Source: Anniella stebbinsi
Lineage: Eukaryota > Chordata > Lepidosauria > Squamata > Anniellidae
Assembly: GCA_029215795.1 (NCBI GenBank)
Contig: JARDYH010000007.1
Location: 95,991,263-96,055,262, forward strand
Length of the DNA stretch: 64,000 nt
Direction of reading: 5' to 3'
Shown here: piece after piece, positions 11,210-25,017 of the stretch
How positions within the stretch are numbered: the first letter of the stretch is position 1
Layout: the number at the start of each line of letters is the position of its first letter
Notes under the pieces: generated by a model
The model's input: the letters and a program-made list of their open reading frames with translations, nothing else
Told to the model about the DNA's origin: nothing
Database searches by the model: none
Made by a program: the position numbers and the translations under genes

Positions 11210-11494
11210 TTGTTTTTAAAATGAAATTTTAATTGTTTTTAATGGCCACAAGTGTGAACTACATTAAAATAATTATATTTGCTAAAAGGAAAATTTTGGA
11301 AGGACTATACTTTGATATTTTGATAAGTACAGATAAGTTTAGATATTTGGCAGAGGTGGTTCTCACTAGAGAGGGTTATCACTCCTTGGGCATTGCCCCT
11401 CTTGAGGAAGGCATTGCTATCAGAAAGAGAAAGCATCAATCAAAAATAACCGAATTTTTCTCAATAAAAGAAGAAACTCCCCTAAAAAGAAATG

Positions 11495-11497
<3 letters not shown>
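11210..11497 (+). other. Unidentified open frame ending in a PIP-box-like motif
   Basis: The open frame from 11233 runs 99 codons into an (AT)n tract. It contains ISTDKFRYLAEVV and ends RKRKHQSKITEFF. QSKITEFF fits the PCNA-interacting consensus Q-x-x-I-x-x-F-F. This could be the tail of a transposon protein or a retrocopy. I do not recognise the family. Confidence 0.25.

Positions 11498-11526
<29 letters not shown>
11498..11526. repeat. (AT)n microsatellite
   Basis: This is an uninterrupted alternation of A and T of about 29 bp. Confidence 0.95.
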
Positions 11527-11528
<2 letters not shown>

Positions 11529-11625
11529 ATGACCTTGCTGTTCATGTGATTGTGAAACAATGGAGTAGGCAGGGCACCTGGGAAAACAGAAGTTGGCTGC
11601 ACTAGTGAGCCCCCATTGACAGTAT

Positions 11626-11800
11626 CCTAGTGTGGTGTAGTGGCTAGAGCACTGGACTAGGAGTTGGGAGAGCCACGTTCTAGTCCCCACTCGGCCATGG
11701 AAGCCTTCTGGGTGACTTTGGGCCAGTCACAGGCTCTCAACAATAGGGTTGTTGTTGTTGTTGTCAGGATAAAATGGAGAAGAGGAGGAGGAGGATTTGT
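11626..11800 (+). mobile_element. tRNA-headed squamate-type SINE
   Basis: The head ctagtgtggtgtagtggcta is followed by the B-box-like ttctagtccccactcggcc. The body is gggtgactttgggccagtca with gttgttgtcaggataaaatg. This is the same family as the copy at 29062. Confidence 0.75.
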
Positions 11801-11902
11801 CTAGGCATATGGACAGCAAAAAGCCTCTCTAAAGCAACCCTGAGGTCTCTGTTCTGTTTGAATTGGATGTCTGTTTGTCTCTCCTCCCTTCTTTGTATTC
11901 AT

Positions 11903-12465
11903 TTATTTATTTAAAATATTTAGACGCCAGCTTTCTGGGCAAAGTCTACCCAATGTGGTGAACAACAATATAGTCATACAATTAAAATAGTATAACGTTA
12001 TATTAAAAACTTTAAACAAAAACAAATGGAAACAATACAATTTAACAAGCATAAAAACTATTTTTCCCAAGACACAGCAATGAAATGGCAGGCATGTCCA
12101 ATACAACAGCTCCGTTAAAAGCCATATCGGAACAGGTAGATTTTAGTCCCTTTAGGCATACCAAGACTGAAGGGGTGGAAGGGAGTTCCAAAGAGCTGGG
12201 GTCACTATAGAGAAGGCCATCTTCCGGGTGCCCACCAATCAAACAGATCTGGAAGGTGGGCCAATGAGCAGCCTCACCAATGGTAATCTGGTGGCACAGG
12301 CAGGTGGTCCTTTAAATACTTTGGCTTCAAACGCTTGATGGCTTTAAAAGTCAAACCAGCACTTCAAACTCGGTCCAGAAATGCACAGGTAACCAGTGCA
12401 ACTGATACAGAATTGGTGTATTATGATTTGCCCAGTGAGCCCCAAGTTCCTGAGTACCTGCATTT
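11903..12465 (-). mobile_element. L2 LINE 3' fragment
   Basis: Read on the minus strand, this is the L2 end: an A/T tail (tttatttatttaaa), then a non-coding 3' end, then coding remnants matching ALWNSLP and FKAIKR-like blocks (ttccaaagagctggggtcac, gatggctttaaaagtcaaac). It is truncated and diverged. Confidence 0.65.
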
Positions 12466-12474
12466 TGTCTCAGT

Positions 12475-13742
12475 TCGGGTGACCATATGTCAGGAAAAAC
12501 CAGGACATGTCAGGATTTTTGGCAACAAATTCAGAAAGGGGGGGGGGAATTATGAAATTTGAAGAAAACTCTGGATTTTCCCATCCTCCCCCCACCCAAA
12601 GGGCAGCTCTACTTTATAGTCAATGGGAATTAACAAAATTGCTCTGTCATTTTTAAAGAGAAAGCGATGAAACTTGGCACCATGATAGCCCTTAGGTAGG
12701 GCTTTAACCATGCCAAATTTGAAGCAGATCTGTCCATCTGTTGATTTTTAGGAATTGTTTAAAGTTTGAGGTTTTAAAATTATTATTTTAAAAAATACAT
12801 CATTTTTAAAGAAAAAGAGATGAACCTTGGCACTTTGATAGCTCTTAAGTAGGGTTTTAGCCATGCCAAGTTTGAAGCAGATCTGTTCGTTCATTAATTT
12901 TTAGCAATTGTTTTAAAGTTCGAGGTTTTAAAATAATGATTATTTTTTTTTAAAAAAAATACTGAAACCATACCCTTCAAACACAGGTTGTCAAACCTCC
13001 TCTTTGGGATCTTGCACCTTGAGCAATTTCTGCCCTTGGCATCAAGGGGATATTGAGTTTTTAGCTAAGAAGTGCTGGGCGAGCACAGCACCTTTCCTGC
13101 TGCAGATCTGGTGGGAAGATGGGCACCCGGAGCTCAGTGGAGGCGAGGTGTCCACAGATCAAAATGTGGGAAACGAGAGGTCAGTCAAAGCAGTCACATG
13201 TTTGTGCAGGAAGTAGACACAAGTTCAAAGTCTGGGTGTGAAAAAAGGTGCCAATGCACAAGCCTTGAGAAGCTAATGTATATAAGTGAGAAGTGTGAAT
13301 GGGCAAAGTGTCCACCGCTCACAACACCCACCCTAATGTTAGAGTAGAGAAACTTGTGGCAAATCATACAAAAGTTTTTTTAAAAAAAAAATACTTTAAA
13401 AATAAAACAGCCAGCAGCAAGCCCTGTTAAGCAGTAGCTTGCAGTGGAGTGAGGATACAATCAGAAAATATTTGAGGGAAGGGGAGAATGTATCACACAG
13501 AGTATAGCAACAAAGTACAGCAAAAGCTACAAAAATAGGAGTGAAGTTAATTTCAGATACATTGGATGTCTCACTTGTTATTTCAGTGATTTTAACATTA
13601 AGATGTTGTGTAGAACAGATTTGTCTTAATTGTGTGCTGTAAAATCAGACATGTGACCAAGGCTATGTTCAGGTGGGCAAACACCCCCTTGGGGGCCGAC
13701 CATATTGTTGTCCTTTTTGGTTTCCAAAATAGGGTCACCCTA
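12475..13742. mobile_element. hAT-like non-autonomous element (family D, copy 1)
   Basis: The ends are TCGGGTGACCATATG at the left and the complement of TAGGGTGACCCTATTTTGG at the right. A perfect 8-bp target duplication gtctcagt lies at 12467-12474 and 13743-13750. The 1.27-kb interior has an internal duplication (agagaaagcgatgaaacttg near 12658 and aaagagatgaaccttggcac near 12815). It shows no transposase motif. Confidence 0.8.
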
Positions 13743-13750
13743 GTCTCAGT

Positions 13751-14106
13751 TGAATTTTCTGGGTTGCTTTTTTCTTTCCATCGATCCCCTCATCCCCTCC
13801 TCTACTCTTGAGCCTTCTGTGGTCTGTGCTGGAGCAGCCCCTCCCCATTCATCAAGCTCCCTTCTTTCCTCAAAACCCACCTCTTCAGTCAAGCATTTCC
13901 TGGATTATATCACCTGCACTTGAACTGCTTCTCACTTGTTTGGGAAGCACTTATTTTTAATAGTAGTTCAAACAAGCCCCCATGTGGACACACACCAAGG
14001 CCATGTTCACATGTGCATACTCATCCCTCCTGCCTTGCCTGTGTGAACAGGATGTCCCCGAGCAAGCAGCCCAAACAAGACAGTGATATCAACCTCCATT
14101 CACCTC

Positions 14107-14107
<1 letters not shown>
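13751..14107. other. Intron, no recognised feature
   Basis: The sequence ends in a (CA)n tract. No coding match is seen. Confidence 0.4.

Positions 14108-14152
<45 letters not shown>
14108..14152. repeat. (CA)n microsatellite
   Basis: This is about 22 CA units in a row. Confidence 0.95.
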
Positions 14153-14154
<2 letters not shown>

Positions 14155-15395
14155 TCTTTTCAATGAAATCAGTTCACATGGTCAGCTGTGACACTTTTAA
14201 TGCCCATTGAGTCAAGAATCCTACATGCATGTGTGAACCACCCCATTCCTAGAAAGCTGCTTCACTATTTGCTGCAGGACGTAAAAGTTTTGCATTTCCA
14301 TTTGTCAGAGGCTGGAACCATCCAGCACAGCACCGGCCCCCTCACCCTCCTCCTTCCTTCGCCCCTGCAGCACCATCACACGCTAGAGTCTTCTCACCCC
14401 TGCTTTCCAGCTCCACGGCTGAGGCATAAAGCTTCATGGGGAAGCAGGCAGTTGGTCCCACTGTGGGCTGAATTCTGCCCGCTAGCCAGACACCTCCCCA
14501 AGCCTCCCCCCCTTTCATTCCATTGGACATGATGATTGCAATGAGTGAAAAGAATGTCCACATCCTGACAGAAGAAGTGGGGAGATGTCTGAACAGGACA
14601 CCAGAACATCAGGGAACTTAATCCAGCCTCCCCTCTGAACAGTTGTTTCTGTTTGATTGTGCAAGCCTCCCCTGCTAGCTGTGCCCAACAGGGATCTTCC
14701 CGTGGACAAAATTGTGAAACCCCCCGCCATCGAGTCCAACCCCCTGCTCAATGCAGGATTCCACCTTAAAGCATCCCTGACAGATGGTTGACCAGCTGCC
14801 TCTTGAATGCCTCTACTGTGGGAGAGCCCATAACCTCCCTAGGTCATTGGTTCCATTGCCATATTGCTCTAACAGTCAGGAAGTTTTTCCTGATGTCCAG
14901 CCAGAATCTGGCTTCCTGTAACTTGAGCCTATTATTCCATGTCCTGCGTTCTGGGTTGATTGAGAAGAGATCCTGGCCCTCCTTTGTGTGACAACCTTTC
15001 AAGTATTTGAAGAGTGCTAACATGTCTCCCCTCAGTCTTCTCTTCTCCAGGCTAAACATGCCCAGTTCTTTCAGTCTCTCTGCATAGGGCTTTGTTTCCA
15101 GACCCCTGGTCATCCTTGTTGCCCTCCTCTGAACATGCTCCAGCTTGTCTGCATCCTTCTTGAAGTGTGGTGCCCAAGACTGGACACAATACTCAAGATT
15201 GGGCCTAACCAGTGCCGACTAGAGGGGAACCAGTACCTCGCGCGATTTGGAAGCTACACTTCTATTGTTTTTTTTAAAAAATTATAATTTTTATTTCAAC
15301 TCAAAACAAATAACATAACATAAAATACAATACAAAACTAACAACCCTCATACCCCCCGTGCTCCCCTCCCCCCAGGAGACCTACATATATTCCA

Positions 15396-18300
15396 TTATA
15401 CATCTTTCCAAAATTGTAAAGTATCTTTTGAAGGTGTTTGCCCCTTCCCCGATCTTAACACATATTCCAAAAATGGACTCCATATATTTTCAAAATCATT
15501 CTTCCTGGACATTCTCCTCTTTACTTTCAAATTACACGTTAGCTTATCATTAAGTGCCATATCCCATGTTTCTTTATACCATTCTTCTATTGTATATTTC
15601 CCTTGCCCTTTCCAGTTCTTTGCTATCATTATTCTAACGGGTGCCAGGAGGTTGTTTATCAATTCCCTCATACTTATATTCTCATTTTCTTTATCCCATA
15701 TTGCTAGTAGAGCCAACTTTGGGCTTACTTCCAATTTACTTCCTATTATTTCACTTATTTCTTTAAAAACCCTTTTCCAAAATTTTTGTACATGTTCACA
15801 GCTCCACCACATATGAAAATATGTTCCGACCTCCTGACATCCCCTCTAACAATTCTTAGACACTTTTTTATCTATCTGATGAAATCTTACCGGCGTTAAA
15901 TACCATCTCCATACAGTTTTATAATAATTCTCATTAATTCTAATCGACAAAAGCTTTAACATTCTTGCATCCCATATTCTTCCCCAGTCATATTCATTTA
16001 TTTGTTCCTTTAAATCATCTTCCCAAATACTTTTAAGAGAGTCTCGATATTCATCATCCTCTATCAAAATTTTATATATTTCACTTTTTTAGTTTTATTT
16101 TCTTCCTTCTTTCCTCTTGATTCAATTAAAACTTCAAATCTTGTTATTTTTCTACATTCCTTATTTTTCTTTTTCCAATTCTGTGTCCATTGTTCCAATT
16201 GTATACATTTAAACCAAGCTATCTTTTGTCCTCTTAATAACTCTCCAATTTGCTCCCTATTTGTCATACTTTCCAACCAATCTCTTAACTTAATAATTTT
16301 CTGATCCCTCAGACCCCTTTCCAACTCAACTTTTAAATTCCTTGGGAAGTTTCCCATTGCTACCACTGGGGTAAGAGGAGACTCTCCTGGTATTAACTTT
16401 CCTTTAACTTTCTCCCAGATCTCTAGAATATTTTTCAACAGCGGGTTGTCCAGTACCCTCAAATCTTTCTTTTGAATTTTAGTAAAAAATTTTTTTGCAG
16501 TTTAAAATCTTGTTCCCCTGTTTGCGTCTCTAACCATTCCAAATCATCCTCCCCTATTATACTATTTACAACATATCTTAATTGATTAGCAATATAATAC
16601 TTCTTTATATTTGGAAGTCCCAAACCTCCTTTCTTTTGTGTCTTATACCATAGCTCTTTATTAATCCTTGCTTTTTTATCTCCATTACTATAAGCATGAA
16701 TCATATTTTGCCAACTCTTTAACTCTACTTCCGTTATTTTAATCGGTAACATACTAAACAAAAAATTAATCTTAGGTAATATTTTCATTTTAATAATTGC
16801 TATTCTACCAAACCAAGAATGCTTTAATTTTCTATATACCTCTAACTTTTCCCCTATCTGTTTTTTCAAGCTAGCAAAATTAATTTCTTCTAATCTATCT
16901 AAATCTTTTGCAATATTAACTCCTAAATAACGCACTATATTTTTAAGCCTAAAATCTAATTTAGATTTACACTTCTCCATTTCCTTCTTGTTATAATTAA
17001 ATAACATCATTTCTGACTTCCCCCAATTTACTTGTAAACCTGTAATCACCCCAAATTCTCTCAAATGCTTCTTAATCACCTCCCCACTCTCCAGAGGATC
17101 TTCTAAAGTCAATAATGTATCATCTGCAAACATGTTCATCTTAACCTTTTCTTTCCCTCCTATCCCTTTTAATCTTGAATCCTCCCTTATGACATTCGCC
17201 AAAATTTCAATCACTATTGTAAATAAAATCGGTGAGAGTGGGCATCCTTGTCTAGTGCCACAGGCTAAGATAATCTGTTGCGTTAACCCATCATTAACTA
17301 TTATTTCTGCTTTATTATTTGCATACAACTGATCAATCACTCCTAAAAATTTATCTCCAAACCCAAATTTTTTTATAATTATTTTAAGTGCTGGCCATTC
17401 CACACAATCAAAGGCTTTGAATATATCTAATGCTAATAAACCTGCTTTTAAGTTTCTTTTCTTAATAATATTAATTATATTTAAAACTCTCCCAATTAAA
17501 TTAGGCATTTGCCTTCCTGAAATAAATCCACATTGATCTTTTTTAATATATTTATTTATAAAAGTACTCATTTTTTTTGCCATTATTGCCGTAAAATTTT
17601 TTGAATCTTGATTTATTAACGATATTGGTCTATAAGAAGCTGGATCCGTCAAATCCTTATCTGGTTTCGGGATTAATATAATCAAGGAATGATCCCATGA
17701 TGGCGGGGGTCTTTCCTCCTTCTATTATACTATTAAATAACTTTTTCAATTTTGGTATTAATATTCCTCTAAAAACCTTGTAATATTCCGGCCCCAAACC
17801 ATCCATCCCCGGAGATTTCCCTCCTTTTAATTTATCAATAATTCCTTCTATTTCTTGTTCTGTAACTAAACCCTCCATATAATCCCTATCTTGTCTCTGT
17901 AATCTTATTTTCCAATTTCTCTCTACATATTCCAATACATTAACCTGTGGATCCATATCTGATGCATATAATTCTCTATAAAATTCCTGAAATATATTTA
18001 GTTTATCCTTCATTAAATTATAACTTTTACCTGTCTTAGCTTTAATTGTCCCTATCCAATTCTTTGCCTTTTTTGACTGAGTGGACCTGGCCAGCATCCT
18101 AGAATTTTTATTACTGTATTCAAAAAAATCCCTCTTCAAATATAACAAATTCCTTTGAACCTGTTCTAGCTCTTCTTTCTCTAATTCTTTCTTCTTAGCT
18201 TGAATTTGGGCATATAGGCGTCTATCTTTTGTCTCTCTTATTTTTTCCTCTAAATACCTTACCTCCTTTTCTATCTTTTTATTTTGTGCTTCCTGTTGTT

Positions 18301-19231
18301 TTCTTAGGGTACACATCTCCCTAATACAAATCCCTCTTATAACTGCCTTCATTGTGTCCCATATTATTCCTTGAGAGTTTTGCTCCATTTCATTAATTTC
18401 CCATATTATCTGCATTTCTTTTTTTATTTTTTCAACTATACTTTTATGATTTAAAATCCTTGTATCCATTCTCCATCTCTTTGCTTCTCTATAATCCTTC
18501 TTCATTTTTATATCCGTTGTCATTAATGCATGGTCGGTGACTTTAATTACCCCTATATCGCATTCTATAATTTTAGATATCATATTCTTTGACACAAAAA
18601 TATAGTCTATCCTAGAATAACTCTTAAACCTCGATGAGTAAAAGATATATTTTCTTTCTTCACCTTTTAATAACCTCCAAACATCCATTAATTCTTTTTC
18701 AGCCATTAATTTACTTAAACCCATCTTCCCACCTGTTTTCATATCTCTTAATATATTATCCTTATCCTTTCCTTTATCTAATACCATATTAAAATCACCT
18801 GCCATCACAATGTTCTTTTTCCCCATTTCTCCCACAGCATTAAAAACTTCATCAAAAAATTCCATTTGTTTCCCATTTGGAGCATATACATTAATCAATA
18901 TATATTCCTCCTCCCTCACCATACAGAAAATTATCAGAAATCTACCTGATTCATCCTTTTTCACTCTTTGTATATCGATTCCACATTTTTTTGAAACTAT
19001 TATCGCTACTCCTCTCGCTTTCGAGGTACCAAATGCCTTCTCATAAACGCCCACATCCCTTATCCTCAGCTCATTTACACCCTCCTTTGATTGATGAGTT
19101 TCCTGCAAAAAAATAACATCTGCTTTCCCTTTTTTTAATAATGCTTCTATTCTCTTCCTTTTTATAACAGTTCCCAGCCCTTTAACATTTAAAGTTGCAA
19201 ACCTTAATTTATTTTCCATCTTCCCACACAA
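15396..19231 (-). pseudogene. L1 ORF2: endonuclease, reverse transcriptase, Cys-rich end (broken)
   Basis: The first frame (19231-17657) holds an AP-type endonuclease with LNVKGLG, FLQETH, NVYAPN, GDFNMVLD, SRIDYIFVS and VTDHALM. The second frame (17685-16459) holds the reverse transcriptase with YRPISLINQDSKNF, LDIFKAFDCVEW, TRQGCPLSPILFT and the catalytic MNMFADDTLL. Frame changes occur near 17680, 16460 and 16065. The C-terminal Cys-rich segment (near 15840-15780) keeps GCQEVGTYFHMWWSCEH but has a TAG stop replacing the tryptophan expected just before it. The protein would nick DNA and reverse-transcribe L1 RNA at the target site; this copy is broken. Confidence 0.92.
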
Positions 19232-19463
19232 ATAGCTCTATATTGGTTTCCCCCTGTGTTACACATAGCCCCCTCCCTTTCCCTCCACCCCACACTTACC
19301 CCAAACTTCACCCCCCTCCTCACCAGACCTTCCTGTGCAATGGCCCCAAATAATTTTAGAACTCTTTGGGGGGGGGGGAGAAGCAGCCCCACAAACCCGG
19401 AGTAACAGCTGGCGCTCCCCTCCCTTATAAACACTTCTTCATCCCTGTTCCATCCTCATTTCT

Positions 19464-20440
19464 TCATTGGCTACTTCCACCTGTGGCACTTTCATCCACC
19501 TTGGTTCCTCTATCATCCGTAGCATCGACCAAACCCAGTTTCTCCAGAAGCTCCATCCCTTGCTCACATGATGTTATTCTGTGTTGTTTCCCCAGCCACA
19601 TAAATCTCAAAAAAACTGGATACCCCCAGCTATATGTTATCGCCTTCTTCAGCAGGGTAACTGTACACAGTCTCACACTCTTCCGCCACTGGATCGTTTG
19701 ACGACACAAATCCTGATAAACCTCAATTGGTGTTGCTTGTAGAATTGGTTGGCCCAGACATCTAATTACTTGCATTAACTTTTCTTTCTTGTAATAATTC
19801 GCAAATTTGACAATTATATCCCTTGGGAGCATTCCCTTCTTTTTATAGCCCACTCTATGGATCCTCTCGATATCCTCCATCACCCACAGTCCCTGGGGGT
19901 CCAATTCCTTAATCCAAGCCAATAATATCTCTCTCAACATCTGTGGGTTCTCCCCCTGTTGCTCCTGAAAGGATCTAATCTGAATATTTGCTCTTCTATC
20001 TTGATCTTCCAGGGCTATCAAACGCAAATCCATCTCTTGCATTTGCTCCCCCTGCTGCTTACTGATTTCCTTAATCCTTTCAGTCTCCTTCTCCAATTCT
20101 GTCATTCTCTCCACCACAGTTTGGAAGCCTGTCAAAATTTCAATCTGCAGTCTAGAATGTTGCCTTTTATCTTTTCATCTTGCTTCCTCAAAGTTTCATC
20201 TAACATCATCTTAAAACTATCCATTAGTTCTCCTGGTGACCATGATTGACTTTCTTTAGTAGTTTTAGGAACTGCTCCTGGCTTTGTTCCAGCTTTGTAA
20301 GTCCCACTTCTGGAAGAAGGCGAAGCTGCCTTCTCTTTGTCGGCTTTGTCGGCCGTTACTCTCGTGAGACGTTCCCAGTTTTTATCCGATGGGTGCTTTT
20401 TTTGGCTGTCTAATCCAGCTGGGGGCACTCGATCTATCAC
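19464..20440 (-). pseudogene. L1 ORF1 RNA-binding protein (frameshifted)
   Basis: Two overlapping minus-strand frames (20440-20132 and 20135-19464) meet near 20135. The first has a low-complexity basic N-terminus. The second starts with a heptad-rich coiled coil (MTELEKETERIKEISKQQ and on) and continues with RRANIQIRSFQE, ANYYKKEKLMQVIR and a C-terminal domain. This is the coiled coil, RRM and CTD layout of L1 ORF1p, which forms trimers and coats L1 RNA. It lies immediately upstream of ORF2. Confidence 0.85.
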
Positions 20441-21097
20441 CTGCCAACCTCTTTTTCATTAGGTTACAGTTATAAATCTGCGACCCTCCACATAGACTTT
20501 AACAGCCACGCTCACAAATCTTTTCAAGCTCTTAACAGCCAAATACGCTTCGGCTTCACACTCGCTCAACTGGGGACTCTGAACAACTCTTTTCCTCCGG
20601 CTTCAGTTATTTGCTTCAGCCTCCCCCTACAGCAAGATTATCAGCCTGTCTTAGCTCCTTAGCCAAATATTAAAAGTCTCATTTACCAGCTTCTGGCCGC
20701 CTGCCAAGAGTTCCAGTCAGCAACACTTTCTCTTTCACTCAGCCGATGAAGCAACATTCCATAACCATATATCAAGTCTTTAATTAACAATCCGACATCT
20801 CCAAGATAGGGATTTTATGTTTATTCCATCGCTTCAGTAAGAGAGCAAGAGATTCCCAGCCTCACTCCATTCTCACGAGGCCACTCCCAAGCTACACTTC
20901 TATTAATGCAGCCCAAAATAGCATTTGCTTTTTTTGCAGCCACATCACACTGTTGGCTCATATTCAGCTTGTGATCTATAACAACTCCAAGATCCTTCTC
21001 GTTTGTAGTATTGCTGAGTATTGTTCTTGTATTGTATTGTATTGTAGTATTGGTTCTTTTTCCCAGGTGTAGAACTTGGCATTTATTCCTATTAAAT

Positions 21098-22069
<972 letters not shown>

Positions 22070-22079
22070 CCTATTGAAT

Positions 22080-23025
22080 CTTATTCTGTTGTTTTCAGAC
22101 CAGCACTCTAGCCTATCAAGATCAATTTGAAGTTTGTTTCTGTCTTCCAGGGTATTAGCTACCCCACCCAATTTTGTGTCATCAGCAAATTTGATAAGCA
22201 TTCCCTGCACCTCCTTGTCCAAGCCATTAATAAAAATGTTGAAGAACACTGGGCCCAGGACTGAGCCTTGCAGTACCTGCTCATTACCTCCCCCCAGTTT
22301 GAGAAGATACCACTGATAACTCTTTGAATCTGATTCTGTAGCCAACTGTGGATCCACCTAATAGTTGTTCCATATAGCCCACTTTTAGCTAGTTTGTTAA
22401 TTGGAATGTCATGGGGAACTTTGTCAAAAGCTCTGTTGAAGTCAAGATATATTAAGTCCACAGTTTTCCCACTGTTTTGATTGGGAGGTTAACCCAATCA
22501 AAACATGAGATGAGATTAATCTGGCGGGATTTGTTCTTGTCAAATCCATGCTGGTTTCTAGTAATCACTGCATTGTTTTCAAGGTATTTACAGATTGAGT
22601 TCTTCATAATCTGTTCCAAAATTTTCACAGGGATGGATGTCAGACTAACTGGTCTATAGTTCCCATGTTCATCCTTTTTACCCTTTTTGAAGATAGGGCC
22701 AACATTAGCTCTCCTCCAGTCGTCCGGCACTTCACCCGTCTTCCATGATTTCATAAAGATAATAGACAGTGGTTCTGAGAGTTCTTCTGCCAGCTCCTTA
22801 ATTACACTAGGATGCAGTTCATTGGGCCCTGAAGATTTGAACTCACTTAAAGAAATTAGGTGTTCCTTGACCATTTGTTTATCAATCTCAAGCTGCAATC
22901 CTGCCCCTTCAGCTTGTATGTCACTTTTTCCAGGGGGGGGGTCATAGACCCACTTTTGAGAGAAGGCTGAGCCAAAGTAGGAATTGAGCACCTCGGCCTT
23001 TTCTTTGTAATCTGTTATCTTGTTC
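22080..23025 (-). pseudogene. CR1 ORF2 reverse-transcriptase remnant
   Basis: The minus strand retains recognisable CR1 reverse-transcriptase blocks over several frames. These include DKQMVKEHLISLSEFKSSGP, KKGKKDEHGNYRPVSLTSIP, QGSVLGPVFFNIFINGLD and the catalytic FADDTKLGG. Frameshifts and stops separate them. The region ends at the L2 insertion on one side and at the ERF retrocopy on the other. Confidence 0.85.
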
Positions 23026-23538
23026 AAAATATGGCAGCCAGGTTGGTCACCGGTACACCTAGGGGTGATCACATTACACCAGTTTTAAAATCGCTTCACT
23101 GGCTGCCAATCAGTTTCCGGGTGAAGTATAAAGTGTTGGTTATTACCTTTAAAGCCCTACATGGTTTGGGTCCAGGGTACCTACGGGATCGCCTTCTCCC
23201 GTACAATCCGCCCCGCACACTTAGGTCCTCTGGGAAGAACTTACTCAAGCCAGTCAGAACTAGGCTGGCGGGTGTTACCCAGAGGACCTTCTCTTCCATC
23301 GCTCCCAGACTATGGAATGGTCTGTCGGAGGAGGTTAGACAAATTGACAGTCTTCATGAATTTAAGAGAGTCATGAAGACTGTCCTCTTCCGACAGGCCT
23401 ATCCAGATGAATTTTAAGATGTTTTTAATGTTGTATTTTTCTCTTGTTTTTTAAATTTTTTAACTGTTGTGATTTTTATGTTTTATATTGTTGTTGTTCC
23501 CCGCCTCGATCCGGAGGGAGAGGCGGGCTACAAATAAA

Positions 23539-23571
<33 letters not shown>
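23025..23571 (+). mobile_element. L2 LINE 3' fragment inserted in CR1
   Basis: A 128-codon frame (23031-23417) encodes MAARLVTGTPRGDH, LKSLHWLPISFRVKYKVL, TFKALHGLGPGYLRDRLL and APRLWNGLSEEVRQ. It is followed by the L2 3' end (cgcctcgatccggagggaga) and an (ATT)n tail at about 23537-23571. The CR1 sequence resumes with aatttgccatcctcattaag. Confidence 0.88.
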
Positions 23572-24391
23572 CAATTTGCCATCCTCATTAAGCAGTTGAA
23601 CCACCACTTCTTTCCTCTGTCTTTTACTATTCACGTACCTGGGGAAAGCCTTTTTATTGCTTTTAGCATCCCTCGTTAGCCTCAGGTGATTGTTAGTTTT
23701 AGCCTTCCTGATACCATTTCAGCATTTCTGTGCTCCCTGTCTGTACTCTTCTTTTGTAGCCTGGCCTTCCTTCCACTTCCTATATGTGTCCTTGTTTTTG
23801 TTTTCAGGTAATCTCTAAGCTGTTTGTGGAGCCATATTGGCTTCTTCTGTTATCTTCTACCTTTTTCCCTTGTAGGAATTGTTTGTAATTGTGCCTTTAA
23901 AACATCCTCCCATCTTGGACTCCTTTTCTCATTAGGGTCACTTGCCATGGAACCTTACTTAGCATAGTGCTGAGTTTATTAAAATTCGGCTTGCCTAAAA
24001 TCCAGAGTATGCGATTCCATTTCCCTATCTATTTCTTCTGATCTTTTTGAACAAGTTATACCCTTCAATTGCTATATTCCAGTCATGGGAGTCATCCCAC
24101 CAAGTTTCAGTTATACCCATCAAGTCGTATTTGCCTTCATGCATTAAGAGTTCAAGTTTGTCCTGTTTGTTTCCCATACTCTGGGCATTAGTATATAGAC
24201 ATCGAAGACCTTGTGCTTTATAGTCTGGCTTCTTTCCTACATCATTGTGAAGATGATTTGGGGGTGCTCATACAGCTGTTCTCACTGTTATGCTGCATAA
24301 GCCTTCATCCATTGTTGCCTCCAAGTTTACGTCTCCCGCCCCCGTAGGATTCAGTTTAAAGCCCTCCTGATAAAGTTCTATATGCTGTGGT

Positions 24392-24711
24392 TAGGGTGAC
24401 CAGATAAAATCCAAGTCAGGGCTCATGTAACTTTAACAGTTGTTGAGAAAAGGGAATTTCAGCCAGTGTCATTTGTATGCAATTAGTTCTTGGTGAAATT
24501 CCCTCTTCATCACAACAGTTAAAGTTGCAGGGGCCCTGCCTTCTTTTGTATATGGTCACTCTAGTATAGTGCCTGCACCTTTATCTGTTGTGATGAAGAG
24601 GGAATTTCACCAGGAACTAATTGCATACAAATGACACTGGCTGAAATTCCCTTTTCTCTACAACTGTTAAAGTTACATGAGCCCTGTCCTGGATTTTATC
24701 TGGTCAGCCTA
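24392..24711. mobile_element. hAT-like MITE (family B, copy 1), inserted in CR1
   Basis: The ends TAGGGTGACCAGATAAAATC and its complement (gattttatctggtcagccta) bound a 320-bp double palindrome. Flanks are gctgtggt and gctctggc (6 of 8 match). The interior has gagggaatttcaccaggaac and its mirror. Confidence 0.8.
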
Positions 24712-25017
24712 GCTCTGGCCAAACACAACCTTCCCCAGCCCTTGTGAGGTGCAACCCGTCCCTTGCCAGCATTCCGTCTTCCAAGCCCATGGTCCCAGAA
24801 TCTGAATCTCTCACGTCGGCACCTCTGTCATAGCCAGTCATTCACTTGGAGTATTTTTCTTTCCCTTTCTAATCATCTTCCAAGAATTGGAAGGATGGAT
24901 GAGAAAACTATCTGGGCCCCAAAGTTCTTGAGTTTCCTTACCAGAGCTTCAAAGTTGTGTGCCAAACAGGACTTTCCCCTTGACTTGGAGAACCCAGGTG
25001 GAAGTAATGCCACGTGA

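Larger units (their letters stand above)
15267..20888 (-). mobile_element. Nearly full-length L1-clade LINE
   Basis: The element is inserted in CR1 and flanked by a perfect 16-bp target duplication aagctacacttctatt (15251-15266 and 20889-20904). The minus-strand order is 5' region (20441-20888), ORF1, ORF2, 3' end and an A-rich tail, seen on plus as gttttttttaaaaaatt. At about 5.6 kb it is close to full length for the clade. Both ORFs carry frameshifts, so it appears inactive. The sense strand is strongly A-rich, as in L1s. Confidence 0.93.
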
